Made by a program: the position numbers and the translations under genes. Below, one piece after another: positions 33,263 to 46,100 of a DNA stretch of 64,000 bases (positions are counted from its first letter, which is position 1; each line of letters starts with the position of its first letter). The notes below the pieces were generated by a model, which was not told the origin of the DNA, ran no database searches, and worked only from the letters and a program-made list of their open reading frames with translations. The DNA is from a virus, in the IMG/VR virus record IMGVR_UViG_3300042544_001456, positions 1-64,000 of that record; one strand, written 5' to 3'.

Positions 33263-33706
33263 ATGAGTTCTTTAGAAAAAAATTTATATAAAAATTTAAA
33301 AATACAACCACAAAATGTGGTTGTAAGTCCTGTTGAAAATAGAACTTATAGAGGAATAAGCACTACTGATCCTGACACAAAAGAATATAAACTTTTTGAT
33401 ATTGCACTAATAAAACAGGACATTGTAAATCATTTTCATATAAGATTAGGTGAAAAATTAGAAAATCCTAGCTTTGGAACTATTATATGGGATGTGTTGT
33501 ATGAGCCTTTTACTGATTCCTTAAAAGAAGTTATTGTAAAAAACGTAACTGAAATTATTAACTATGATCCTAGGGTAACTGTAGATAAAATTGTAGTAGA
33601 TAGTTACGAATACGGTATACAAATACAGTGTGAATTAACCTATTTAGATTATAGTATTTCGGAATATTTACAATTTAGATTTGATAGAAATAATAGTATT
33701 ATTTAA
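33263..33706 (+). CDS. 25: Baseplate wedge protein gp25
   Basis: 147 residues (T4 132). It contains DIALIKQDIVNHFHIRLGEK and then ENPSFGTIIWDVLYEPFTD, and the closing block around DPRVTVDKIVVDS, diagnostic for the gp25/gpW-like wedge family. This protein joins the wedges to the hub and tail sheath start. Plus-strand order lysozyme-like, gp25, gp6 keeps the wedge genes together. Confidence 0.95.
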   Translation: MSSLEKNLYKNLKIQPQNVVVSPVENRTYRGISTTDPDTKEYKLFDIALIKQDIVNHFHIRLGEKLENPSFGTIIWDVLYEPFTDSLKEVIVKNVTEIINYDPRVTVDKIVVDSYEYGIQIQCELTYLDYSISEYLQFRFDRNNSII

Positions 33707-33726
33707 ACTACGCACTTATTAATTCT

Positions 33727-33734
33727 CATAAATA
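33727..33734 (+). promoter_or_regulatory. Late promoter (CATAAATA) of gp6 and the giant gene
   Basis: CATAAATA, 24 bases upstream of the gp6 ATG, followed by a GAGGAAG ribosome site. It matches NATAAATA. Confidence 0.65.
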
Positions 33735-33757
33735 TAACATAAACTGAGGAAGTGCTA

Positions 33758-36700
33758 ATGTCTTATACTGACAGACAAAACAGACTGTTACTTGCTGAAG
33801 ATTGGAAAAAAATCTATCAAAGTTTTAAGTTTGCAGATTTTAAAAGTTATGATTTCGACACCCTGCGTCGAACAATGATTTCGTATTTACGAACTAACTA
33901 TCCTGAAGATTTTAACGACTATATCGAATCTTCGGAATACTTAGCATTAGTTGATATGATTGCATTTTTAGGACAAAACATTGCATTTAGAGTTGACTTA
34001 AATGCAAGAGAAAACTTTTTAGAATTAGCTGAAAGAAAAGAAAGTGTATTAAGATTAGCACAATTACTTTCATATAATCCAACAAGAAATCAATCAGCAA
34101 ATGGTTTGTTAAAAATTGTTAGTGTAAGCACTACAGAAAATGTTAGCGATTCAAACGGGTTCAATTTAAGTAATAGAACTATAAATTGGAATGATACTGT
34201 AAATCCAGATTGGTTCGAACAATATGTTAAAGTTATTAATGCAGCATTGCCAGTACAAAATACATTTGGTCGTCCTGTAAAATACGAAGTAGTTGGCGGA
34301 ATACCAACAGAACAATATAGATTTTCGTCTTTGACAACTGGAATCCCTGTATATGCGTTTTCAAAACCGATTAACAATCAAAACTTTGAATTTGAAGTAG
34401 TTAGTTCGACTATTTCAAATGGAGAAATATCAGAAGAACCACCGTTGCCCGGAAATCAGCTTTCCTTTTTATACAGAGACAACGGACAAGGTGCAGGAAG
34501 TAATTCCACTGGATTCTTTATGCATTTTAGACAAGGATCTTTAAAAAGAAATGATCTATTAATAGATTTTCCAACTCCTAATCAAAAAGTCGATGTTGAT
34601 GTACAAAACATAAATGACACAGATGTTTGGCTTTATAGCCTTGACAGTTCAAATAACGAATCAGAGCTATGGACAAAAGTTTCTGCTGTTGAAGGAAATA
34701 ACATTGTTTATAACAGTTTAAATAAACAAATAAAAAATATTTACAGTGTGTTAACTCGTGTTGATGACAGAATAAGTCTCGTTTTTTCTGATGGAATATT
34801 TGGAAATCTTCCTAAGGGAAAATTTAGAGTATATTATAGAACAAGTGCAAATAAAGATTACACAATACTTCCTGCAAGTATAAAGAATGTTGCAATTAGA
34901 ATTCCTTACATAAGCAAAATTGGAAGAAGTGAAACTATTACTTGCACACTTGAACTTAAAACAGCCGTTGATAATGCAAGTAGTACTGAAACAATCGAAA
35001 GTATTAAAACAAATGCTCCGTCAACTTATTATACTCAAAATCGTTTAATAACAGCTGAAGATTATAATGTTGGACCATTGGGTGTAAGTCAAGATATTAT
35101 TAAAGTTAAAGCAGTTAACAGAACATCAAGTGGTATAAGTAGATATTATGATCTGTTAGATGCAACAGGAAAATATAGTAAGACAACACTGTTTGGCACC
35201 GACGGCATATTGTATACAGAATACAAAGATAAAAAAGATAACTTTAATTTTGTAACTAGAACAGATATCGAAAGCATTGTTGAAAATAAAATTACAGATA
35301 TACTCAGTGACAACAATGTAAGAAGTTTTTATTTAAAAGAATTCCCTGATCAAAACTATGTAGAATTAGATTTAAAATGGAATCTTGTAACATTGGATAC
35401 AAATAGATCAACAGGTTATTTTACTGATACAAACTTGATAAAGTATCAAGTAGGTAGTTTCACAGAAGGTCCTTTGAGATTCATAGAAGCAGGAGCAATG
35501 ATTAAGTTTGTTCCAGCAGCTGGATATTATTTCTTACCAGACGGAACTGTAACTAACAATGCTAATGCAAAAAATGCCACTTCTTATAAGTGGATTAAAG
35601 TAATAAGTGTAACAGGTGATGGCACAACAGTTACTTCAACAGGGCTAGGTCCTATAATTTTTAATGATATTGTTCCTAATAATTCTGTTCTAACTTTAGT
35701 TAAACCAAAGTTTGTAAGAGAAATATCAGAAGATGTAAAAGTATCTATGGTTGATCAAATATTCGCTTATAGAACTTTTGGATTACGATACGATAGAGAA
35801 ACAAGAAGCTGGGAAATAATTACTCAAGACAACCTAAATGTGCTTGACGATTTCAACTTAGGATTGTCTGGCGACGAAACAGGTCAGTCTCTTGATAGCA
35901 GTTGGATAATTCTTTTTGAAACAAATGGATCATCTTACGAATTAACATATAGAACACTAAGATATGTTTTTGAAAGTAACAACGAAATAAGATTTTACTT
36001 TGACAATAACAAAAAAATATTTGATAGTAAGTCTGGAAAAATAATTAAAGATAAAATTACTGTTCTTAATATTAACAATGATATAAACACAGGCACTGGA
36101 ACATCGCCATTTACTAGAGATTTTGATTGGGAAATTTCAGGAGTTTATAGAGACGGTGACGGATACATTGATAGTAAAAAAGTAGAAGTAAACTTCTTTG
36201 ACAGTGACGACGATGGTGTAATCGACGATCCACAAATTTTTACTGAAATTGTAAATCAAAGCAATTATATTTTTAATAAAAAAGTTATTATAAACAACAA
36301 CGAATTTATAATTTATGTTGATGCGTCGAGCGAAAATATAATAACAGTGACTAGAAAATCCGACATAAATATGTTAGTTGAAAATGATCCTATATATTAT
36401 GTTATCGACGAAGACCGTTTTTATCAGTTAACAACAGCTTCGAGAACATTAACTGTAGTTTATGATTATTATGCTTATATCGGAAGACCGGAGTTGAAAT
36501 TTCAGTATATACACGCAAGTGATGAAAACAATAGAATAGATCCTAGTTCTTCAAATATAATTGATACATACATTTTAACAAAACAATATGATACTAATTT
36601 TAGACAGTGGCTCGCAGGAACTACTACTCAGATGCCGTATCCACCTAGCACAGATCAACTTTTCAGATCATACGGATCTGAAATAAATGCTATAAAATCT

Positions 36701-37195
36701 ATTAGTGATGAAATAATTTACCATTCGGTTAGATATAAAGTCTTGTTTGGTAGTAAAAGTGATACAAATATGCAAGCAGTTTTTAAAATAGTAAAAAATC
36801 CTGAAAGAGTTGTAAATGATAATGATTTAAAGTCTCGAGTTATAACAGCTATAAATCAATACTTTACATTAGACAACTGGGATTTTGGCGAAACATTTTA
36901 TTGGAGCGAATTGTCGGCTTATATTATAAAAGAATTATCGCCAGATTTAAGTAGCATTGTTATTGTTCCAAGATCTTCAGAAAGTTCATTTGGTAGTTTG
37001 CATGAAATAAAAGCAGAATCGGATGAAATTTTTATAAGCAGTGCAACAGTTGATGATGTTGAAGTAATATCAGCAATTACAGCAGAGCGTTTAAGATCTA
37101 CAGGAAATATAGTTACAAGCTATACAACTACAACAGCAGGACTTCAAAGTTCTACAGAAACAAATTCTACTAATACCGGAGGCTTTATTTACTAA
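33758..37195 (+). CDS. 6: Baseplate wedge protein gp6 (oversized)
   Basis: 1145 residues from the ATG at 33758; the GTG two codons earlier overlaps the ribosome site. The N-terminus (LRRTMISYLRTNYPEDFNDY and ALVDMIAFLGQNIAFRVDLN, residues about 40-85) is the gp6 signature. The gpJ-like core near 395-470 includes TYYTQNRLITAEDYNVGPLG. T4 gp6 is 660 residues, so about 480 extra residues are present, in the region around 500-980, which is beta-rich (DNNKKIFDSKSGKIIKDKIT). gp6 makes the ring that ties the baseplate wedges and undergoes the hexagon-to-star switch. It overlaps the start of the giant gene. Confidence 0.9.
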   Translation: MSYTDRQNRLLLAEDWKKIYQSFKFADFKSYDFDTLRRTMISYLRTNYPEDFNDYIESSEYLALVDMIAFLGQNIAFRVDLNARENFLELAERKESVLRLAQLLSYNPTRNQSANGLLKIVSVSTTENVSDSNGFNLSNRTINWNDTVNPDWFEQYVKVINAALPVQNTFGRPVKYEVVGGIPTEQYRFSSLTTGIPVYAFSKPINNQNFEFEVVSSTISNGEISEEPPLPGNQLSFLYRDNGQGAGSNSTGFFMHFRQGSLKRNDLLIDFPTPNQKVDVDVQNINDTDVWLYSLDSSNNESELWTKVSAVEGNNIVYNSLNKQIKNIYSVLTRVDDRISLVFSDGIFGNLPKGKFRVYYRTSANKDYTILPASIKNVAIRIPYISKIGRSETITCTLELKTAVDNASSTETIESIKTNAPSTYYTQNRLITAEDYNVGPLGVSQDIIKVKAVNRTSSGISRYYDLLDATGKYSKTTLFGTDGILYTEYKDKKDNFNFVTRTDIESIVENKITDILSDNNVRSFYLKEFPDQNYVELDLKWNLVTLDTNRSTGYFTDTNLIKYQVGSFTEGPLRFIEAGAMIKFVPAAGYYFLPDGTVTNNANAKNATSYKWIKVISVTGDGTTVTSTGLGPIIFNDIVPNNSVLTLVKPKFVREISEDVKVSMVDQIFAYRTFGLRYDRETRSWEIITQDNLNVLDDFNLGLSGDETGQSLDSSWIILFETNGSSYELTYRTLRYVFESNNEIRFYFDNNKKIFDSKSGKIIKDKITVLNINNDINTGTGTSPFTRDFDWEISGVYRDGDGYIDSKKVEVNFFDSDDDGVIDDPQIFTEIVNQSNYIFNKKVIINNNEFIIYVDASSENIITVTRKSDINMLVENDPIYYVIDEDRFYQLTTASRTLTVVYDYYAYIGRPELKFQYIHASDENNRIDPSSSNIIDTYILTKQYDTNFRQWLAGTTTQMPYPPSTDQLFRSYGSEINAIKSISDEIIYHSVRYKVLFGSKSDTNMQAVFKIVKNPERVVNDNDLKSRVITAINQYFTLDNWDFGETFYWSELSAYIIKELSPDLSSIVIVPRSSESSFGSLHEIKAESDEIFISSATVDDVEVISAITAERLRSTGNIVTSYTTTTAGLQSSTETNSTNTGGFIY

Positions 37196-40100
37196 TGGCA
37201 CATAATGATCAATCAGATTTTCCTCTTCCAACTGGAGGATCAAATAATGCAACTTCTTCAGACTTTTTGCCAAAGTATTTTAGAACTTCTGTAAACAAGA
37301 AGTTTTTAAGCAGCACCATGGATCAAATGATTAAGCCGGGTGTTGTTGAGAAGGTGAATGCATTTGCAGGAAGAAGACATGCAAAAGCAGCAACATCGTC
37401 AGATGTTTATCTTTCTGATGTTTTGCCATCTAGAGAAAATTATCAATTAGAACCATCTCTTTTGTATAAAGACGATTTAAACAATATTGAATTTTTTAAA
37501 AATTATAACGACTATATTGGACAAATTAGTAGCTTTAAAGGTACAGTCGATAACCACAGTTTATTAAATAGTCAAGAATTTTATGCATGGGATCCTCATA
37601 TTTGTTGGGATAAGTTTGTAAACTTTAGAGAATATTATTGGTTGCCTATGGGTCCTCAACCTATTGGTATTGCAGGACAATCAAGAGATGTTGTAAGTAC
37701 ATATACAGTAGTCACTTCTGATGAAGGTGACAACACTGCATACATTTTTACACCTAATGGTTTAACTAGAAATCCGTCAATTAAGTTGTTCAAAGGACAG
37801 ACTTATAGATTTGAAGTTAATACTCCTGGTCATCCTATTGCTTTTGTTACATCTAGAAATTTCTTAGATACTGATCCTACATCTAACACTGATTACCTAA
37901 ATCAAAGCACTCTTTACAAAAAAGGTATAACATCGGATTCTGATTATGTTGAAAATGGTGTTATTGAATTTACAGTGCCTGATGATGCTCCAGCAGTTTT
38001 ATATTATGTTAGTCAGAATGATATCAACACAAGTGGTATAGTAACAATATTTGAAATATCTGAAAACACACAAATTAATGTTACTAATGAAATAATAGGT
38101 AAAAAAACTTATAAAACATCTAGTGGTGTAGAACTTTCTAACGGGATGAAGGTTTATTTCCAAGGATCGGTTATTCCTGAAGAATACGAAACTGGATATT
38201 GGTACATTAGTGGTGTAGGATCTGAGATATATCTAGTATCAGAAAGAAACCTAGAAGTACCTGCAATTTTTACTCAAGAGTACGAAGTTCCGTTTGACAA
38301 CGACGGATTTGACAACTTACCTTTTGAAGATGCAACTAGTTTTCCAGGAACAAAAGACTATATTGTAATAAATCGTGCTAGTGCTGACAAAAATCCTTGG
38401 TCAAGATATAATCGTTGGTTTCACAGATCAGTAATTGAAACTTCATTTACTGCAAATAACTTGCCTGTTGAATTAGATGAAAACAATCGTGCTAAAAGAC
38501 CTATTATCGAATTTGAGGGAGGATTAAAGCTTTGGAAACATGGAACTAAAGCAAAAAATAACGTTACCTTAATCGATACTTATACCCAAGATGCATTTAG
38601 TAAAATAGAAGGTGCATTAGGATATAACATAGATGGTATCGATTTAGTCGAAGGCATGCGTGTAATATTTTCTGCTGACACTGACATACTAGTTAACGGA
38701 AGAGTTTATGAAGTAAAGTTTATTACACACAACGGTCGTAGACAGATATCATTAATAGAAGCTGCTGATTCTGTACCTCAATTTGAGGATGTAGTTTTAA
38801 TCACTGATGGTCTAACATATAAAGGAAAAATGTTTTATTATGACGGATCTACATGGAAACAGTCTCAAGAAAAATTATCAGTAAACCAATTTCCAAGATT
38901 TGATCTGTTTGACGAAAATGGATATAGCTACGGCGATACATCGGTTTATACTTCTAGTAACTTTAGTGGAAATAAAGTATTTTCATATAAAGAAGGAACT
39001 GGTACTGTTGATCCAGAATTAGGATTTCCTTTAAGTTACAGAAATATCAATAATGTTGGCGATATTATTTTTGAATTTAATTTATTAAACGATTCTATAA
39101 TATATCAAACAGATTCACAAGTTGAAACAGATCTGCCAACTGATACTGCGTTTTTAAAAAAATTTAAACCTAATGAAAATACATTTTCATATGTTAACGG
39201 ATGGACAAAAGCTAAAAATAATAGTAAACAATACGTAATTAGACAATTTACAGTATCGTCTATTAACGAATCATTCAAAGTAGATGTTTTCAATAACAGT
39301 GGTGATTTGTCTGATTTAGAAGTAAAAGTTTACGTTAACAGCGTTAAACAAAAAAATAATATTGACTACGTAATTTCTGTTAAAAATGGATATGCTTTTG
39401 TTGAATTTTTAAATAATCTAACAATAGGCGACATTGTACTTTTAAAGTGTTATAGTAGTGCTTCGAAAAATCAAAACGGATTTTACGAGATACCGTCAAA
39501 CTTAGAAAGAAATCCATTAAATGATAATGTAACATATTTTACACTAGGCGAAGTTAACGACCACGTAAATTCTATAGTTGAAAATGTTCCAGGGTTTACA
39601 GGAAGCTATCCTGGAGTAAGTAACTTAAGAGACTTGTCTCCTGCATCTGTGTATGGTACTAGATTTGTTCAACACAGTGGTCCATTAAATATTGCACTAT
39701 ATCACATAACTGACAAGAATGCAAATATAATTAAATCTTTAAAATATGCAAGAAAAGAGTATGCAAAATTTAAGCGTAAATTCTTACTTGAATCTGAACA
39801 AACAGGCTATGTTGGTCCAACAAAATCTCATTTTGACTTAGTTATAGATAAAATTGTTAAAGAAAACATTGGCAATAAATCTTTCTATTTTAGTGATATG
39901 TTAGGATTTGGTGCTGCAAAGAAAACAATACATACTGTAGAATATGTAGGACCTGCATATTTTTCAATGTCAAAAGTATTTAATTTAGATTCTTTATCTA
40001 TTAATGCGGTTGGAGTTTATTTAAACGGCAATCAACTTCTTTATAGTAAGGATTACACATTTACTGAAAACTATGTGTACATTAATAGAGATTTACAATA

Positions 40101-43100
40101 CGGCGATATTGTTGAAATTTATGAATATGAGTCAACAGCAGGATCTAACATCCCTCCAACACCAACTAAACTCGGACTTTATCCGAAGTTTGAACCGTCT
40201 ATATTTGTTGACAATACTTACAGTGAACCTAAAATTGTAATACAGGGACACGACGGAAGTTTAACAATTGGGTTTGGCGATTACAGAGACGACCTGTTAC
40301 TAGAACTTGAAACCCGAATTTATAATAATATTAAAATACTTTACGATACAGACAAACTTAACTTGGATGATTTTGTAGGTTCTATAAACAGAAATACCGG
40401 ATTTTCAAAAACCGATATTGATAATGTATTATTGTCAGATTTTGCACAATGGCTAGAATTAGCTGGATCGCCGAACTATGCAGATCATAGCTGGTGGGAT
40501 AAAGATGTAAGCTTTACTTACAATTATTCGTCGATGTCGGATAGAAACGGCAACCCTCTAAAAGGTTACTGGAGAAATGTTTACAAAGAATATTTTGATA
40601 CAGACCGCCCACATTCGCATCCTTGGGAAATGCTCGGATTTAACATAAAGCCAACTTGGTGGGAATCTCTGTACGGTCCTGCTCCGTATACAAAAGATAA
40701 TCTTATTTTATGGAATGATTTAGCCGAAGGTATAATTAGAGAACCAGGAAAACCTGTATCAAGAAACAAAAAATATGCTCGCCCAGGATTGCTCGATTAC
40801 ATTCCTGTAAACGAATACGGACAACTTTTAAGTCCTCTAGATTCAAGTTTAGCACAAGACTTTGTTTTACTTGAATCTAAAAATAATTTTGTTTTTGGAG
40901 ATATTTCGCCTGTAGAAACAGCGTGGAGAAGAAGCAGTGAATATCCATTTTCGTTAATTACAGCATGGGTATTATTGCAGCCGACTAAGTTGCTTGGCGT
41001 TGGTTTTGATTTAAGCAGAATGTTGAGAGACAATGCTGGAAACTTGGTTTACAAGGACACTAAGAAAAGAATTAATCTTAAAGATTTAAAATTCCCAACA
41101 ATTACAACAACAGAAAACTTAGTTCTAACATCTGGATTAGTTAACTATATTAGTAGTTATATTTCGAGTAAGGTTACATCGAAATACGAAACTTATAAAA
41201 CTCAATTAGCTAATTTAGACAATCAATTAGCATTAAAACTCAGTGGGTATGCTGATAAGTCTAAGTTAAAATTAGTATTAGATAGCAGAAATCCGTTGAA
41301 TAAAACCTCTGTATTTATTCCGGACGAAAATTATCAAATTACACTAGCTAAGAGCAGTGTTTTAGAGACAGTTGTGTTTAGTGGAATTATTATAGAAAAG
41401 ATAGAGTCAGGATATTTAATTTCGGGCTACGATAAAGAAGATCCTATTTTTTATTATAATAAACCGATTACAAGATCAACAGATTCTGCTATAGCAGTTG
41501 GTGGAATAAGTGAGCAATTTGTTGAGTGGGATTCTAATAAAAATTATACTATTGGTATAGTTGTTAGATATAACAGTGAATACTATAGAACAAAAGTTAC
41601 ACATTTAAGTGATGAATCTTTCGATCCATTAAAGTTTGTAAAGTTATCAGGATTGCCAGTTGTGGGTGGGGTTACTGCGTTACTTAGAAAAGAATTTGAA
41701 ACTCAAGTAACAGCAATGCCATACGGATCTATATTAACAACTGTACAAGATGTTGTAGATTTTATGCAAGGTTATGAAGCATACCTTGTTAGTAAAGGAT
41801 TTGTGTTTAATTTTTATAATAAAAACACAGAAGCCCTAGAAGATATGTTACTTTGCATTAAAGAATATATGTTTTGGGTTACACAAAACTGGGATAACGG
41901 AACTGTATTAACAGTAAGTCCAGTTGCGAACAAGGTTGAATTTTCAAGAGATTATTTTGTAGTAGATGATATCTTTGACTCGTTTTACGATTATTCATTG
42001 ATAAGCGGTAACGGCAGTAGAATATCTAAAGAATTTTCTAATATTTTTAGAACTTCGTCGAATACATTTGGAGTAACTCCGGTAAATTCCGATGAAGGAA
42101 TTTTCTTAGTAAAATTACCTCTAATACAAAAAGAACATGTTATAATAATTGATAATCAAACAGTGTTTAATGATACAATTTATGACAAAGTTCCAGGGTA
42201 TAGACAAGAGAGAATCAAAGTTGTTGGATACAGAACAGATAATTGGGACGGAAGTCTAAATATTCCTGGATTTATTTTTGATGAAGCGAAGATTACAAAT
42301 TGGAGTATCTGGACAGATTATGCAATAGGTGATTTAGTAAAGTATAAAGAATTTTATTACAGTGCTAACATTAAACATACAAGTAATGAATTCTTTGATG
42401 CTAATAATTGGAATAGATTAACTGAAAAGCCGGAATCAAGGTTGTATGCAAACTGGGATTATAAAGCTAATCAATTTGCTGATTTCTATGATTTGGATAC
42501 AGATAACTTTGACACTGAACAACAACGTCTTGGACAACATTTAATCGGATATCAAAAGAGAGAATATCTTTCAAACATTATTACAGACAGTGTAAGCCAA
42601 TATAAGTTTTATCAAGGATACATAGCCGAAAAAGGTACTAAAAACGCTTTAACAAAACTGTTTGATGCATTAAGCACTGCGGGAGAAGAAAGTCTAGAAT
42701 TCTACGAAGAATGGGCAGTTCGTCTTGGACAATACGGTTCTACCGATAACATTTATGAGATAGAGTATCTCATCGACGAATTAAAATATAAACTTGAGCC
42801 TCAAATTATCGAACTGGTAGATTCTAAATCTAGCACTAGAACAGATCTAGTACAAGAAATTGCACCTTACGAAGTCTATCTGAGACCAGACGACTATAAT
42901 CATGCTCCGTTTGAATCTAATACAACAAACACAATATACACTAAAGACAACGGTTATATTAGAGAACAAGATGTAGCCGCAGTTGTTAATGGCTACGATT
43001 CAATCCTCGAACTGTCGGCATTTAATATTAGAGTAGGTGATTTTATTTGGGTAACAAATTACAATCAAACTTGGGATGTATTAAGATTAGTTAAAACTGG

Positions 43101-46100
43101 TGACAAGATTTTAAGTTTTGACAGTGCTTTTATCAGCGATGAAGTTATTGACGAAAACGGAAACGTAATCGAAGGATTCACTGTTGTATTTGAAAATTAC
43201 ATTGAAACTCAATATCAAAAAGGTGAAATCATAGGCTTACTGTCTACCAATGATAGTATTACTAAATTTTATAAAATTTGGGCAGTTTCATTAAACAAAG
43301 TTCAAGTAATAAATGCAGGAAACTTAAACAGTATAACAACAGAGGGTAACAACTCTTCAGTCGGCTTACCTGACAGCAATGAAGTAGGAGTAGCTAAATT
43401 TGTTACTAGAAGATTTGCTGATTCGACTACATTGAATTCGAGCATAAAATCTCTTAAGCAAGAATTTAATGATACTGTTTGGATAGATAACAAAGGTGAT
43501 AATGCCTGGGGTGTTTATACAAACGAAAACATTTTTTCTCTTCAAGAAGAAATTATTAATCCTACACTAGACGGCGACGGATTTGCTACTAGCTTTGATT
43601 CAAATATAGCTAACACTATACTAGCAATCGGTTCTGTATCTGACGACTTCGAAAGAGGTATAGTAAGAATTTATGCAAGATCTACAGAGTCAATTGATAA
43701 ACGAGAAATACAGTCTCTTGTACAAGATGACACTGTTAGTGGATATTCTGCATTTGGATACGATGTTGCATTAAGCAGTAATGGTAAGTATCTTGCAATA
43801 GGTGCACCATATGCAAGCAATATTAAAACTAAATTTAAAGGTGATTTAACACCTGGAACAGTTTATCAAATGGGAGATATTGTAAACGATAACGGAATGC
43901 TATGGAGAGCTATTTCTTCCTTTGCACCTTGGGATGAAAGCAGTACTATAAGCACAACCGATCAAGACTGGGAACCAGTCTATATAATAGAAACCACTGA
44001 CGACGGTACAGAATCAGGACTTACAAATCAAGGTGTTGTATATCTTTATGAAAGACAAACTACTGGATATTATAATTTAGTACATTGTATAGCAAGTCCA
44101 GATCCGAAAAACAACGAAAGATTTGGATATAAAGTTGAGCTTAGAACAACAGCAACTGGAGATGTAAAGTTATTTGTTGGAGCACCTGGTACAGAATCAT
44201 TATCACGTGGAAGAATTTATTTTATTGATAACTCGGATAATACATGGGAATACAGCAAAGATAAAATGTATAGAGGAGTATACAGCGACTTTGCTAGTTA
44301 TAACTTAAATGAAATAGTATTCTACAATGGACAGGTATACCGTGCTGATACAAATATAACTCCAGGCTCTGCAATTCCAGAAGCGTCATCATTGTGGATC
44401 TTACTTGATGACGAAACTGTAGAATATACAGGATACATACCAAGAATAAACAACATCATTGACAACGAAGGCGATAGCTCGTTGTATAACGATGCAATCA
44501 ACATAGGAAAGAACTTTGATGTTAATACACTTGGCGACATCATTATTCTTTCCAGCTCAGTAAATCTTGGATCGGGGATAAGATCAGAAAGAGTATCGAT
44601 ATATAGAAATAATTTAAGTAGATGGAAGTTTTCTCAACATATCGATACGTCTGACATGTCAGAAAGTTTTGGATTTAAAGTTTCTATAAATGACACAGGA
44701 GACAGAATTGGTATCGGTGCACCGAGAAACGATGATATTGAAATAGACGGCGGATGCGTATACATTTATAAACAAGTAACAACAGACAATGTATCAACTT
44801 ATGAATTATTACAAACATTAAGAAGCCCGTTTGAAGAAAAGAACGAGTCGTTTGGTACTGGTTTAGATTTTTATGGAAATAAATTAGCTATTTCTGGAAA
44901 AAATACAGACAAAAGAGTTGTTACAACATTTGACAGATACACTGAAAATCTTTATGGTATTATGGTTGGAAAAACAGAAACCGGAAGCATTAAGTATTCG
45001 AAGTATGTAAACGACCCGACTTCTGATGAAAGAAAAGAATACACAACATTTGATAACGGTTACACAAACTTTGTCAATGTGTTGAAAGATACTGGCAGAA
45101 TTGCGTTATTCCAAAAACTTGGAGATTCTTATATATATGGCGAGGATGTTGCATACAATCGAAATACAAAGTATAACGACATTAGTAACTTCAAATTAAT
45201 AGATAATCATCTATATATAGGTTTTCCTAAACTAAATCCTGCTAACACTGAAGATTCTGCTTTAATTTATAACTATGAGTCTTCTGAAGACTCATCTCTA
45301 GGATTATTTGCAGACTTGCGTTCTACAAAGAATTCAAATAGCTGGACGGAAGTAACAATACAAGAAGGCAAACCGAATAATGAAAAAATACAAAGATGCT
45401 TCTTGTATTCGATTAATACCAATGATTTATTAGTAAATCTTGATGTAATTGATCCTCGTCAAGGAAAAATACCAGGTCCTGCTGAACAAGAAATTACATG
45501 GAAGACCTTCTACGATCCTGCTATCTATTCATTTAATGTAAATCAACAAGACGGTGTTGTTGTTGATACAGTTAACAGTTGGACAGAAAGCCAAGTTGGA
45601 AAACTTTGGTGGAAATTAGAAACTGCTAGTTGGTTTAATCCTTATCAAGGAGACGATCAATACAGAATTTCGAATTGGAATAAGCTGTTACCAGGTGCAT
45701 CAATCGATGTTTATGAATGGGTAGAATCAACAGTAATTCCATCAAGATGGGCTGCATTAGCAGATACTCCTTCTGGATTTGCCGAAGGCATAAGTGGTCA
45801 GCCTTTATACGACGATACTATTTACAGTTCTAAAAAAGTTTATGATCCTGTGTCAGGATCGTTTGTAGATAGATTCTATTTCTGGGTTAAGAGTAAAAAG
45901 AATGTTCCAGAAAATAGTAAACGTCAACTATCTGCATCTGCAATAGAAAATCTAATAGCAGATCCGGCTGGGCAAGGATATCGTTTTGCAGTGTTGTTAA
46001 GCGATAATAGTTTTGCATTGTATAATGTAAAAACTTTTATAGAAGACAAAAATACTGCGATCCACTTTACTATAGCCAAAGATGAAACATTAAATTCAAA

